Shown here: one piece after another, positions 1-7,921 of the stretch
Position numbering within the stretch: position 1 is the stretch's first letter
Layout of the letters: every line of letters starts with the position of its first letter
Source of the DNA: DATLNF01 sp963765815
Lineage (GTDB): Bacteria; Actinomycetota; Actinomycetes; BP-191
Direction of reading: 5' to 3'
DNA: 64,000 bases
NCBI GenBank assembly: GCA_963765815.1
Contig: CAVXXT010000008.1
Location: forward strand, 620,001-684,000
The notes under the pieces: model-generated
Seen by the model: only the letters and a program-made list of their open reading frames with translations
What the model was told of the DNA's origin: nothing
Database searches by the model: none
Position numbers and translations under genes: made by a program

Positions 1-544
1 AGTGGTCGACCCGCACCTGGGTGAGGGTCTCGATCGTCTTGATCGTCAACGCGGGGCCGCCGCGGGAGAACGCCGAGTTGAGCTTGCCCATGCCGCTGCC
101 CGACGTGCCGGGGATCGCCACGAACGCGTCGCGCGGGAACGAGAGCAGCAGTGCCTTGTCCTGCTTCGCCGAGAGGTGGATGAGGATCACCGTGTCGGAG
201 CGACGCCCGGGCTCGAACGTCGTCGACGCCTTCTCGAGCTCAGCACGAGAGGCTCCCTCGCGGGTGTCCGAGCCGACCAGGAGGAAGTTCTCCGCGTGAC
301 CCGAGCCCGCGGACGGGCGGTCCTTGTCCGTGCCGAAGACGTCCTCGAGCCGGTTGATCCGGCCGTCGAAGTAGCGCACGAAGACGAAGCCCGCGGTGCT
401 GGTCATGAGCACCAGCACCGACATCACGACGGCGACCCAGGACATGATCCGGGCCACCCGGCGGCCCCGGTGGGGACGCCCGATCGCCCCACGGGGGTTG
501 AGCTCCGGGGGGAGGACGAGGCCGTGCGGGTTGGAGCTCGTCAC
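1..544 (-). CDS. LCP (LytR-CpsA-Psr) family glycan ligase, C-terminus cut by window edge
   Basis: Only the first 181 codons are inside the window. The start is the GTG at 544, preceded on the minus strand by a purine-rich GAAGAAGAG. A short Arg-rich cytoplasmic tail leads into one membrane helix at about residues 33-56, followed by an extracytoplasmic domain. Visible LCP hallmarks are LLVGSDTREG, then SDTVILIHLSAKQDKALLLS, then FPRD near residue 134. LCP enzymes transfer lipid-linked glycans onto peptidoglycan, releasing polyprenyl phosphate. It is divergent from rmlA, which fits attachment of a rhamnose-containing wall glycan. The rest of the catalytic domain lies outside the window. Family is confident; the glycan substrate is inferred. 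Confidence 0.9.
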   Translation of the reverse strand, partial: MTSSNPHGLVLPPELNPRGAIGRPHRGRRVARIMSWVAVVMSVLVLMTSTAGFVFVRYFDGRINRLEDVFGTDKDRPSAGSGHAENFLLVGSDTREGASRAELEKASTTFEPGRRSDTVILIHLSAKQDKALLLSFPRDAFVAIPGTSGSGMGKLNSAFSRGGPALTIKTIETLTQVRVDH

Positions 545-653
545 GCGCGAGTTCTCTTCTTCGAGCAGCGTCGGATGGCCGGGAGTCGGCGTACCCCAGG
601 GTACCTGCCCGAGATGTGAGGTTCCGGCATGGCGGGGCCGGTGAGCGCGCTGT

Positions 654-659
654 TAGCGT
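654..659 (+). promoter_or_regulatory. -10-like element TAGCGT, leaderless start of rmlA
   Basis: TAGCGT ends 7 nt before the rmlA ATG, so the transcript probably begins at or next to the start codon. The same T/C-A-N-N-N-T arrangement precedes many other starts in this window. There is no Shine-Dalgarno sequence before rmlA, in keeping with a leaderless message. Confidence 0.5.
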
Positions 660-666
660 GCGCCGC

Positions 667-1731
667 ATGAAAGCTCTGGTGCTCGCCGGGGGGTCGGGCA
701 CACGCCTGCGCCCCATCACCCACACGTCGGCCAAGCAGCTCGTGCCGGTCGCCAACAAGCCGATCCTCTTCTACGGCCTGGAGGCGATCCGCGACGCGGG
801 GGTGACCGAGGTCGGGATCATCGTCGGCGACACCGCCCCGGAGATCGAGGCCGCCGTCGGCGACGGCTCCGCGCTGGGCATCGCCGTCACCTACATCCGC
901 CAGGACGCCCCGAGCGGGCTCGCGCACTGCGTGCTGATCGCCAAGGACTTCCTTGGCGACGACTCGTTCGTCATGTACCTCGGCGACAACTTCATCATCG
1001 GCGGCATCACCGAGCTGGTCGCGGAGTTCCGCGAGAGCGACGCCGACGCGCAGATCCTGCTCACCAAGGTCGAGAACCCGTCGCAGTTCGGCGTAGCCGA
1101 GCTGGGGGCGGACGGCAAGGTCACGTCGCTGGTCGAGAAGCCGGCCGACCCGAAGAGCGACCTCGCCCTCGTCGGCGTCTACATGTTCCGTACGGCGATC
1201 CACGACGCCGTACGCGCGATCGCGCCGTCGGCGCGCGGCGAGCTCGAGATCACCGATGCGATCCAGTGGCTGGTCGACAACGGCAAGGACGTCCGGCCGC
1301 ACCTCGTCACCGGCTACTGGAAGGACACCGGCCGGCTCGAGGACATGCTCGAGTGCAACCGCAAGGTGCTGGAGTCGCTCGAGCCGTCGATCCGCGGCAC
1401 GGTCGATGTGGAGTCGCGGATCGTCGGCCGGGTCGTCATCGAGGAGGGCGCGACGATCGTCCGCTCGACCGTGCGCGGCCCGGCGATCATCGGCCGCGGT
1501 ACGACGATCACCGAGACCTACATCGGGCCGTTCACCGCCGTCTACCACTCGTGCACGATCCAGAACACGGAGATCGAGCACTCGATCGTGCTGGAGTCGA
1601 CGCGGATCGCGAACATCGCCCGGATCGAGGACTCGCTGATTGGCAAGGAGGTCGAGCTGTCCCGCTCGACCACCCTGCCGCGGGCCCTGCGCCTCATGCT
1701 CGGCGACCACAGCCGCGTCGCGATCCCGTAG
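667..1731 (+). CDS. rmlA: Glucose-1-phosphate thymidylyltransferase, long form
   Basis: This 354-residue protein makes dTDP-glucose from glucose 1-phosphate and dTTP, the first step to dTDP-L-rhamnose. The nucleotidyltransferase signature GGSGTRLRPIT sits at residues 8-18 and KQLVPVANKPI follows at about 23-33; YLGDNF supplies the metal-binding Asp. Unlike the short (about 290 residue) RmlA it carries a C-terminal left-handed beta-helix with hexapeptide-like repeats (IVGRVVIEEGATIV and following), as in actinobacterial and archaeal long forms. The ATG at 667 is chosen because the fold starts directly with MKALVLAGG. rmlB and rmlD follow downstream but in separate transcription units; no rmlC is present. 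Confidence 0.93.
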   Translation: MKALVLAGGSGTRLRPITHTSAKQLVPVANKPILFYGLEAIRDAGVTEVGIIVGDTAPEIEAAVGDGSALGIAVTYIRQDAPSGLAHCVLIAKDFLGDDSFVMYLGDNFIIGGITELVAEFRESDADAQILLTKVENPSQFGVAELGADGKVTSLVEKPADPKSDLALVGVYMFRTAIHDAVRAIAPSARGELEITDAIQWLVDNGKDVRPHLVTGYWKDTGRLEDMLECNRKVLESLEPSIRGTVDVESRIVGRVVIEEGATIVRSTVRGPAIIGRGTTITETYIGPFTAVYHSCTIQNTEIEHSIVLESTRIANIARIEDSLIGKEVELSRSTTLPRALRLMLGDHSRVAIP

Positions 1732-1742
1732 ACGGCACAACA

Positions 1743-1779
1743 GAAGAAAGGCCCCGCCGTCATCCGGCGGGGCCCTTCT
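1743..1779. terminator. Bidirectional hairpin terminator between rmlA and a convergent gene
   Basis: A perfect 10-bp stem (GGCCCCGCCG at 1750-1759, CGGCGGGGCC at 1765-1774) is flanked by GAAGAAA on the left and TTCTT on the right. The flanking A and T tracts pair too, so the hairpin can end transcription from both strands. Confidence 0.85.
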
Positions 1780-1795
1780 TCGTGCTGGGTAGGCT

Positions 1796-2407
1796 CTACT
1801 TCTTCGGCACCACGATGAACGAGTCGCCGTCGAGCTGCTTGGCGCTCATGCCGAGGTTGGCTCCACGGATCTGGACGCTGAGGCTGAACTTCTTCATGTC
1901 GAATCCGGAGGCCGCGCCGGGGATCGCGAGCTCGAACGGCACCTTGACGATGTCCTGACCAGGCGCGGCAGGCGCGTTGGCGGTGACGGCGCCGAAGTCG
2001 ACCGCAGCACCGCCGGCCGTGGTTCCCACGAGCGCGACGTCGACCGTGACCGTGCCGACGCCGCCCGAGCCACTGCCGACCCATGAGCCGACCGCGATCT
2101 GGCCGGTGATCTTGCCGGAGCCGAGCGCGTGCGGGATGCCGGCTGAACCGGTGTCGTAGACGTCGAACGCCGGGCCTTCGGCCTGGTGCGCGATTTCGGA
2201 GATCGGCAGGCCGCCGATGACGCCGCAGCCGGTGGCGCCATCCACCCCCTTCTTGGTGTCCAGGCGACCGGCCTCGGCGGTCGCGCCGCAGCCTTCCTGG
2301 CGCAGGTAGAAGGTGACGGGGTCGGCAGCGAAGGCGCCGGAGGAGAACAGGACCCCGCCCACCGCGAGGGCGGCGGTCAGGCCGTGCAGAGTGCGTCGGG
2401 CAGCCAC
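1796..2407 (-). CDS. Secreted protein of unknown function
   Basis: A 203-residue protein with an N-terminal signal peptide: Arg residues at 3-4, a hydrophobic stretch GLTAALAVGGVLFSSGAFA, and a likely cleavage after AFA. The GTG at 2407 is chosen because AAGGAG lies 8 nt upstream and the signal peptide begins there; reading further upstream would add a charged extension. The mature part is Gly/Val/Thr rich and beta-like, with a Cys pair early (QEGCGA, ATGCGV). It has no recognised domain. It converges on rmlA with a shared terminator and is divergent from the secreted paralogue pair at 2604-4005. Confidence 0.75.
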   Translation of the reverse strand: MAARRTLHGLTAALAVGGVLFSSGAFAADPVTFYLRQEGCGATAEAGRLDTKKGVDGATGCGVIGGLPISEIAHQAEGPAFDVYDTGSAGIPHALGSGKITGQIAVGSWVGSGSGGVGTVTVDVALVGTTAGGAAVDFGAVTANAPAAPGQDIVKVPFELAIPGAASGFDMKKFSLSVQIRGANLGMSAKQLDGDSFIVVPKK

Positions 2408-2603
2408 AAGGAGCTCCTTCGAGATCGGGTTTTGTGCTGGCTTCGCCGTGCCGTCGGGATTTCCTCCTGCTGCCGACGGCTCAGCGGGCGAATTGTCCGG
2501 TTCCGGAGAGCACCCGGCAAAGCTGCGGGGCACCACCCGGCAGGACGAGCCAGCGGAGCGCAGAAGTCAGGTTCACCCAGCCGTTTCCAGAAGGAGGCCG
2601 TCC

Positions 2604-3230
2604 ATGCGCGGTCGTATCGCTCTTCTCGCCGCGGGCCTGACGATGGCCTGCTTTGCGTCGCCGTCGATTGCCGCGGCGCCGTCGTGCAACCTGATGACCG
2701 ATGTGAAGGGCGACGCCACTGACATCGCCGTCGGTGTCGACGTCGGCCCGAACAGCCCGTCGCTCGACATCCTCAGCGCGGACATCGCGACCGATGCCAA
2801 GAACCTCACCGCCGTGCTCCGCGTGGACAAGCTCTCCACGAGTGACAGCACCTCGCCGCTCGGCCAGACCTGGTACGTGTACTTCACCGGCAGTGGTCCC
2901 GAGCTCTACGTCACCGCACTGCTCACTCCGACGGGGGAGTCCTACAGCGCCGGCTACACGGACACGACCCGGATGTCACTCGGCGCCGCCACGGGCATCA
3001 TCGACGTCGACAAGAACGAGATCCGGATCACGGCTCCGCTGTCGCTCTTCGACGCTCAGTCGCCGATCAAGAAGGGCAGCAAGTTGACCGGGCTCAACGC
3101 CCTCACTCAGCGGTACGTCGGGGTCTCGGCCGCCGGCAACAGTCGGGGTGCGACCCTGACCGCTGACACGGCTGACGGCGGCAAGAACTACGTCGCCGGC
3201 GCGCCCTCGTGCGTGGTCGTCGGCAAGTAG
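2604..3230 (+). CDS. Secreted protein, first of a tandem paralogue pair
   Basis: A 208-residue protein with a signal peptide (MRGRIALLAAGLTMACFASP, cleavage after SIAAA likely). AAGGAGG lies 6 nt before the ATG. The mature domain has a single Cys near each end (PSCNLMTDVKGDATD and APSCVVVGK), suggesting one disulfide. It shares the frame PxxDILSADIAT, LTAVLRVDKL, SPLGQTWYVYF, ATGIIDVDKNEIRIT and the C-terminal PSC-V-GK with the next gene, so the two are duplicates. No family name is recognised; it may be a beta-sandwich surface protein. It has its own terminator. Confidence 0.85.
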   Translation: MRGRIALLAAGLTMACFASPSIAAAPSCNLMTDVKGDATDIAVGVDVGPNSPSLDILSADIATDAKNLTAVLRVDKLSTSDSTSPLGQTWYVYFTGSGPELYVTALLTPTGESYSAGYTDTTRMSLGAATGIIDVDKNEIRITAPLSLFDAQSPIKKGSKLTGLNALTQRYVGVSAAGNSRGATLTADTADGGKNYVAGAPSCVVVGK

Positions 3231-3243
3231 CTCGCGGATCGGA

Positions 3244-3274
3244 CCGAAGGCCCGCCTGGACGGCGGGCTTTCGG
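3244..3274 (+). terminator. Rho-independent-type hairpin
   Basis: Arms CCGAAGGCCCGCC (3244-3256) and GGCGGGCTTTCGG (3262-3274) pair almost perfectly around a short loop, 14 nt after the stop codon of the first secreted paralogue. It is nearly identical to the hairpin after the second paralogue. Confidence 0.8.
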
Positions 3275-3372
3275 CGTGTCCGGGGTCACGTCGCTCTCGT
3301 TGGGCGCGCAGGAGCCGGGTGACGCGATGACGAAGTGACTGGTACCCAGCAGCTGTTCCAAGGAGAACCCCC

Positions 3373-4005
3373 ATGCGCGCTCGCGTCGTACTCACCGCCA
3401 CCGTCTGCGGCCTACTCGCCGCCACCGGCGTCGCCGCGCAAGCGGCGCCCAAGAAGGCAGCACCCGCGTGCAACCTCGTGGTTGACGCCAAGGGCGACGC
3501 GACGCAGTTCTACGTCCTCGGGGACGGATCCGTGCCCAACGAGCCGGCCGCCGACATCCTCAGCGCCGACATCGCGACCAACGGCAAGCAGATGACGACG
3601 GTGCTGCGCATCGACAAGCTCGCGAAGTCCAGCAGCGCCTCGCCGCTCGGCTTCGTCTGGTACGTCTACTTCGACGTGGACGGGATCACGTTCTTCACCC
3701 AGACCAAGGCCGACCCGACCGGCGACACCTACTCCCTCGGCTACCTCGACCCGACCGGGATCCGCAGCGCGGTGGCCGACCCTGCCGCGACGGGCGTCAT
3801 CGACACGGACAAGAACGAGGTGCGGGTTACGTTCAACCTGTCCCAGCTCGAACCGCAGGCGAAGCTGAAGACGGGCGGCAAGATCACCGGGATCCGGGGC
3901 CTGACCAACCGCTCGGCCATCCGCATCGTCCTGCAGTCCGACGAGGCCATCGGCGCCAAGTCCTACGTCGAGGGCACCCCGTCCTGCGTGACGGTGGGCA
4001 AGTAG
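3373..4005 (+). CDS. Secreted protein, second of a tandem paralogue pair
   Basis: A 210-residue paralogue of the preceding gene. The signal peptide is MRARVVLTATVCGLLAATG followed by VAAQAAP. AAGGAG lies about 8 nt before the ATG. Shared blocks are ACNLVVDAKGDAT, ADILSADIATNGKQMTTVLR, SPLGFVWYVYF, ATGVIDTDKNEVRVTF, KTGGKITGI and PSCVTVGK. Both terminal Cys residues are kept. Separate ribosome-binding sites and terminators show that the duplication copied the full unit. Function unknown. Confidence 0.87.
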   Translation: MRARVVLTATVCGLLAATGVAAQAAPKKAAPACNLVVDAKGDATQFYVLGDGSVPNEPAADILSADIATNGKQMTTVLRIDKLAKSSSASPLGFVWYVYFDVDGITFFTQTKADPTGDTYSLGYLDPTGIRSAVADPAATGVIDTDKNEVRVTFNLSQLEPQAKLKTGGKITGIRGLTNRSAIRIVLQSDEAIGAKSYVEGTPSCVTVGK

Positions 4006-4018
4006 CGCTCAGCTCGTC

Positions 4019-4050
4019 CCGAAGGCCCGCTGGAAACGGCGGGCCTTCGG
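4019..4050 (+). terminator. Rho-independent-type hairpin
   Basis: A perfect 12-bp stem, CCGAAGGCCCGC (4019-4030) and GCGGGCCTTCGG (4039-4050), with an 8-nt loop, 13 nt after the stop codon. It duplicates the terminator of the preceding paralogue. Confidence 0.85.
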
Positions 4051-4120
4051 CGTGTTCGCCTCCAGACGAGCGTCTGGGAGGATGGTCGCCGACACCGGGC
4101 CGACGTGAGGACCTCGAGGA

Positions 4121-5098
4121 ATGAAGCTGCTCGTCACCGGCGGAGCCGGGTTCATCGGCTCGCACTATGTGCGGATGGTGCTGGGGGAGGGCCTGGCCGA
4201 CGAGGTCACCGTCCTCGACAAGCTGACGTACGCCGGCAACCTGGAGAACCTCGCCGCGGTCGCCGACCACCCGGGCTACCGCTTCGTGCAGGGCGACATC
4301 GTCGACACCGACCTGCTCGACGAGGTGGTCCCCGGTCACGACGCGGTGCTGAACTTCGCCGCCGAGACGCACGTCGACCGGTCGATCAGCGGCGCCGCCG
4401 ACTTCGTCGTCACCAACGTCCTCGGCGCGCAGACGCTCTTCGACGCCTGCCTGCGCGCCGGCACGCCTCGCGTCGTGCACGTGTCCACCGACGAGGTCTA
4501 CGGCTCGATCGACATCGGCAGCTTCCGCGAGACCGACGTGCTGATGCCCAACTCGCCGTACTCCGCGGCCAAGGCCGGCAGCGACCTGCTGGCGCGGGCC
4601 TACCACGTGACCCACGGGCTCAACATCTCGGTGACCCGCTGCTCCAACAACTACGGGCCCTACCAGTTCCCGGAGAAGGTCATCCCGCTGTTCGTCACCA
4701 ACCTGATCGACGGCAAGAAGGTGCCGCTCTACGGCGACGGCCTCAACGTCCGCGACTGGCTGCACGTCGACGACCACTGCCGCGGCATCCACCTCGTCCT
4801 CGAGCGCGGTGCGGCCGGTGACTACTACAACATCGGCGGCGGTGTGGAGCTGTCCAACCGCGAGCTGACCGAGCTGCTTCTCGACGCGTGCGGGCGCACC
4901 TGGGAGGACGCCGTCACCTACGTCGAGGACCGCAAGGGTCACGACCGCCGCTACGCCATCGACGACTCCAAGCTCCGCGCCCTCGGCTACGAGCCCGGTA
5001 CGACGTTCGCCGACGGCCTCGCGGAGACGGTGCAGTGGTACCGCGACAACCGCGCGTGGTGGGAGCCGCTCAAGGCCAAGGCCGCCCTCCCCGCCTGA
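4121..5098 (+). CDS. rmlB: dTDP-glucose 4,6-dehydratase
   Basis: A 325-residue extended short-chain dehydrogenase/reductase that converts dTDP-glucose to dTDP-4-keto-6-deoxyglucose, step two of dTDP-rhamnose synthesis. Visible: NAD motif GGAGFIG (7-13), the RmlB-specific catalytic triplet T123-D124-E125 in STDEVYG, and YxxxK at Y147/K151. SNNYGPYQFPEK and the C-terminal DRKGHDRRYAID block are typical of RmlB rather than GalE. GAGGA sits just upstream of the ATG. It stands alone, between the secreted-protein terminator and a dispersed repeat. Confidence 0.95.
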   Translation: MKLLVTGGAGFIGSHYVRMVLGEGLADEVTVLDKLTYAGNLENLAAVADHPGYRFVQGDIVDTDLLDEVVPGHDAVLNFAAETHVDRSISGAADFVVTNVLGAQTLFDACLRAGTPRVVHVSTDEVYGSIDIGSFRETDVLMPNSPYSAAKAGSDLLARAYHVTHGLNISVTRCSNNYGPYQFPEKVIPLFVTNLIDGKKVPLYGDGLNVRDWLHVDDHCRGIHLVLERGAAGDYYNIGGGVELSNRELTELLLDACGRTWEDAVTYVEDRKGHDRRYAIDDSKLRALGYEPGTTFADGLAETVQWYRDNRAWWEPLKAKAALPA

Positions 5099-5115
5099 CG
5101 GCGAGCCCACCGGCC

Positions 5116-5168
5116 GAACGTGGTCCGGATCTGGGACAAGTTCGTGCTCAGAGGTGCCCCAAGTTCGG
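5116..5168 (+). repeat. Dispersed intergenic repeat family A, copy 1
   Basis: This 53-bp stretch matches the stretches at 12681-12729 and 42704-42756: GTCCGGATCTG, then GACA, CGTGCTCAG, GGTG, CCC and AGTTCG in the same order and spacing. It is the most diverged copy (GGGACAAG where the others have GTGACA). It begins 18 nt after the rmlB stop. Confidence 0.7.
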
Positions 5169-5221
5169 CGTACGACGGGGAGGAGGACCTCGCCGAGATC
5201 AGGACTCCCGACCCCGGAAAG

Positions 5222-5261
5222 AGCTCACCCGCCCGAGGCGGCGGGCCTGGGCGGGTGAGCT
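5222..5261 (-). terminator. Terminator of the sigma-factor operon
   Basis: A perfect 13-bp inverted repeat (AGCTCACCCGCCC at 5222-5234, GGGCGGGTGAGCT at 5249-5261) lies about 30 nt beyond the stop codon of the leftward gene. On the minus strand the stem is followed by CTTTCC. The inner loop can form a further GC stem. Confidence 0.7.
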
Positions 5262-5293
5262 GCGTGCGGGGGAAGTGGCGCGAGGCCGCTCGA

Positions 5294-6064
5294 TCAGTCG
5301 CTGTCCTCGGTCTCGTCGGGCTCCGGGGACCGGCTCGGGCGACCGGCGTCGCTCGGCTTGCCCGCGTCGCTCGGCCGGCCCGAGGCGTGCTCGTTCGGCG
5401 ACTTGCTCGGCTTGGCCGTGTGCGACGGCTTCGGGGACTTGCTCGGCTTGGGCGACGTGCTCGGCTTCGCGACGTCGGCGCAGAACGCCTCGACGCCGTC
5501 GACGCCGCCGGCTGCCTCGACCAGGTTGGCGAACGCGGTCGACTTCTCGTTCTTCGGCTTGCCGCTCGCCGCCCAGGCGTTGCACAGGCCGGCCTTGGCC
5601 GGGCCGTTGACGTCCGGCCCCTTGCTCTCGTCGGCCTCGGCCGACTCCGAGCTCTCCGGCTTGGGCGACTTCGACGCCTTGGCGGCCTTACGGGCAGCGC
5701 GAGCGTCCGCGTTCGCCTTGGCCTTGCCGTTGGCGTGGTCCGGTACGCCGATCCCGCCGAGCACGTCGTGGGCGACCTGCTGCGGTGTGGCAGGCAGCGC
5801 GCCGGCGTACGCCGCGGCCACTCCGCCGAGGCCGAGGGTGCCGGCGAAGGCGACGGTCGCGAGGCGGGCGGTGATACGTCGGGAGCTCACAGGGTTCCTC
5901 CGGGAAGACGGGGCAAGGTCGGCGGACGCGCGGAACGCCGCAAGGGTGGCCCACTCGCGGCTGAGCTCGTCGGGCTCACCCGGTGCACGGGCGGCGGCGA
6001 GCAGCCGGTCGACGGCCGGGTCGATGTCGGGCAGGCCGTCAGGGCGGTTCCAGGGAAGGCGCAT
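5294..6064 (-). CDS. Membrane-anchored partner of ECF sigma factor (possible anti-sigma), low-complexity C-terminus
   Basis: A 256-residue protein directly downstream of the sigma-factor gene (31 nt gap), so one operon. The N-terminal about 65 residues are cytoplasmic (MRLPWNRPDGLPDIDPAVD...). One membrane helix at about 67-90 (ITARLATVAFAGTLGLGGVA) follows. The outside part contains a small domain with two Cys (AGLCNAWAAS and EAFCADVA) and ends in a Ser/Pro/Lys-rich tail with repeated SPKPSKSPKPS. No zinc-binding HxxxCxxC anti-sigma motif is present, so the anti-sigma role is inferred from position and topology only. Confidence 0.75.
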   Translation of the reverse strand: MRLPWNRPDGLPDIDPAVDRLLAAARAPGEPDELSREWATLAAFRASADLAPSSRRNPVSSRRITARLATVAFAGTLGLGGVAAAYAGALPATPQQVAHDVLGGIGVPDHANGKAKANADARAARKAAKASKSPKPESSESAEADESKGPDVNGPAKAGLCNAWAASGKPKNEKSTAFANLVEAAGGVDGVEAFCADVAKPSTSPKPSKSPKPSHTAKPSKSPNEHASGRPSDAGKPSDAGRPSRSPEPDETEDSD

Positions 6065-6095
6065 ACCGGTAAGAGCGTGCAGCGGTGGCCCTGCG

Positions 6096-6665
6096 TTACA
6101 CCTCGGACACCGTCGGTGGTGAGACGGGTGATTCGTCCCGGATGAGCACGGCGAGTGCCCGCAGACCGCGCATCGTGTTCACCCGGATGGCCCCGGGGCG
6201 CTTAGCGAGGATCCGCGCCACCTCGGCGACGTCGAGACCGGCGACGATCCGGAGCATCACCGCCTCGGCCTGGTCGCGCGGGAGCCGCCCGATCAGCGCG
6301 ACCGCCGCAGCGGTGCTGAGCGACTCCATCGCGCCGTCCCACGCGACGTCCGGGGTCGCGGAGTCGGGGACGTCCGCCACCGGCACGGCCGGGCGCCGGG
6401 CGTTGCGGCGCTGCAGGTCGATCGCTCGTTGCCGGCCGATCGTGAACACCCACGCTCGGAACCCGGCGGGGTCACCGCGGAAGGACCTGATGTCGCGGGC
6501 GACCTCGAGCCAGACCTCACCCGCGACGTCTTCCGCCTCGTCCCGGACGACGACCCGGAGGTAGCGCAGGAGAGGCGGCTGCAGCTCGCGGTAGAGGCGG
6601 GCGAACGCCAGCTCGTCGCCGGCGACCGCTGACTCGAGCGTCGTGGTCGGGCGGTCGTCGCTCAC
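6096..6665 (-). CDS. ECF-type RNA polymerase sigma factor
   Basis: About 189 residues. Region 2 is FARLYRELQPPLLRYLRVVV followed by EDVAGEVWLEVARDIRSF and the typical RAWVFTIGRQRAIDLQRR. Region 4 is LPRDQAEAVMLRIVAGLDVA, then EVARILAKRPGAIRVNTMRG with a helix-turn-helix. The GTG at 6665 (MSDDRPTTT...) is preferred; a start 12 codons upstream at 6701 is possible. It directs RNA polymerase to a small regulon, probably including its own operon with the membrane protein downstream. The gene is divergent from rmlD with 77 bp between starts. Confidence 0.88.
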   Translation of the reverse strand: MSDDRPTTTLESAVAGDELAFARLYRELQPPLLRYLRVVVRDEAEDVAGEVWLEVARDIRSFRGDPAGFRAWVFTIGRQRAIDLQRRNARRPAVPVADVPDSATPDVAWDGAMESLSTAAAVALIGRLPRDQAEAVMLRIVAGLDVAEVARILAKRPGAIRVNTMRGLRALAVLIRDESPVSPPTVSEV

Positions 6666-6742
6666 CGGGACATCATCGGCGCCGCCGGGCCTCCGATGCA
6701 TCGTTTCCCGGCATCCGCGGGGCGGCTGGCATCATCGGCCAG

Positions 6743-7615
6743 GTGCGCGCCCTCGTGATCGGAGCCGGTGGACAGCTCGGCAGCGACCTGCTGGCCGAGC
6801 TGGGCGACGCCGCGACCGGCCTGACGCGCGCAGACCTGGACATCACCGACGGCCTCGCGGTGCGTGAGGTCATCGACGCCTGGGCCACCGACCTCGCCGG
6901 CGAGGAGCGTGCCGTCTTCAACGCGGCGGCCTGGACCGACGTCGACGGCGCCGAGACGGACGAGGCCGGCGCCTACCGCGTGAACGAGATCGGCCCGCGG
7001 CACATCGCCTCCGCCTGCGCGAGCGCGGACATCCCGCTGGTGCACGTCTCGACCGACTACGTGTTCGCCGGCGATGCGCAGACGCCGTACGACGTGGACG
7101 CGATGACCGGCCCGCGGTCGGCGTACGGCCGCAGCAAGCTGGCCGGCGAGCTCGCCGTGTGGTCGTCGACCCAGGACGCGTACGTCGTGCGCACCGCGTG
7201 GGTGTACGGCGCTGTCGGCGGCAACTTCGTCAAGACGATGGCGCGGCTCGAGCGCGACCGGGACACGCTCACGGTCGTCGACGACCAGCGCGGCTCACCG
7301 ACGTGGTCGCGTGACCTCGCCCGGGCTCTGGTCGCACTCGCGGGCAGCGGCCGGTTCGGGACCTATCACGTCACCAACAGCGGCGACACGACGTGGCACG
7401 CGTTCGCCCGTGCGGTCTTCGAGGAGCTCGGCGCCGACCCGGAGCGGGTGCAGCCGTGCAGCAGCGCCGACTTCCCGCGACCTGCGCCACGGCCGGCGTA
7501 CTCGGTGCTGTCCGACCGCGCGTGGCGGACGGCCGGCTTCGACCCGCTCCCGCACTGGCGCGACGCCCTGCGGTCAGCCTTCGAGACCGCCGGCGACCAA
7601 CTGCGCCCCACGTAG
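6743..7615 (+). CDS. rmlD: dTDP-4-dehydrorhamnose reductase
   Basis: A 290-residue NADPH-dependent short-chain reductase that makes dTDP-L-rhamnose in the last step. GAGGQLG (7-13) is the nucleotide motif, FNAAAWTDVDGAE follows, STDYVF is present and Y128/K132 form YxxxK. DDQRGSPTWSRDLA is a typical RmlD block. The GTG start is preceded 7 nt upstream by CATCAT, matching the leaderless -10 pattern here. Length fits the family. rmlC, needed for the intervening epimerisation, is not in the window. Confidence 0.93.
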   Translation: MRALVIGAGGQLGSDLLAELGDAATGLTRADLDITDGLAVREVIDAWATDLAGEERAVFNAAAWTDVDGAETDEAGAYRVNEIGPRHIASACASADIPLVHVSTDYVFAGDAQTPYDVDAMTGPRSAYGRSKLAGELAVWSSTQDAYVVRTAWVYGAVGGNFVKTMARLERDRDTLTVVDDQRGSPTWSRDLARALVALAGSGRFGTYHVTNSGDTTWHAFARAVFEELGADPERVQPCSSADFPRPAPRPAYSVLSDRAWRTAGFDPLPHWRDALRSAFETAGDQLRPT

Positions 7616-7672
7616 TCCACGGGGTTGGACGTGGACCTTGCGCTGCCGCGTCGACAGTCGGATGCTCGACGC

Positions 7673-7912
7673 ATGGTGCTTGCGCAAGGCTGGACGCTGC
7701 TGGGGATCCTCGGAGTCTTCGCCGCGACCGTGGTGACGCTCATCGTGGCGTCTCAGCAGTCGATGCGCGCCTTCCTCGACGCGCGGTTCGACGCGGTAGA
7801 CGCGCGGTTCGACGCGGTAGATGCGCGGTTCGCCGCGGTCGACCGGCGCTTCGACGTGCTCGACCGGGACGTCCAGGCGCTGATGGACCACGTGTTCCGC
7901 AACCGGCCTTAG
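7673..7912 (+). CDS. Small membrane protein with heptad repeats
   Basis: About 79 residues from the ATG at 7673; in-frame TTG (7625) and GTG (7631) starts would add up to 16 residues. One membrane helix (GWTLLGILGVFAATVVTLIV) is followed by four to five heptads of the type D-A-R-F-D-A-V, which would form a coiled coil or amphipathic helix, then a short basic tail. The heptads are encoded by a 21-bp tandem DNA repeat. Similar in plan to the small gene at 63548. Function unknown; it follows rmlD on the same strand. Confidence 0.65.
   Translation: MVLAQGWTLLGILGVFAATVVTLIVASQQSMRAFLDARFDAVDARFDAVDARFAAVDRRFDVLDRDVQALMDHVFRNRP
7778..7840 (+). repeat. 21-bp in-frame tandem repeat
   Basis: Two perfect 21-bp units (7778-7798 and 7799-7819) and a third with few changes (7820-7840) encode DARFDAV, DARFDAV and DARFAAV. 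Further protein-level copies (DRRFDVL, DRDVQAL) are too diverged at DNA level. Such units can change copy number by slippage without breaking the frame. Confidence 0.85.
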
Positions 7913-7921
7913 GGCCGACGG

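Noticed and set aside
541..1740. A 399-codon open frame on the minus strand opposite rmlA
   Set aside because: Asp/Arg/Val-rich shadow of the high-GC rmlA gene; no domain and no start signals.
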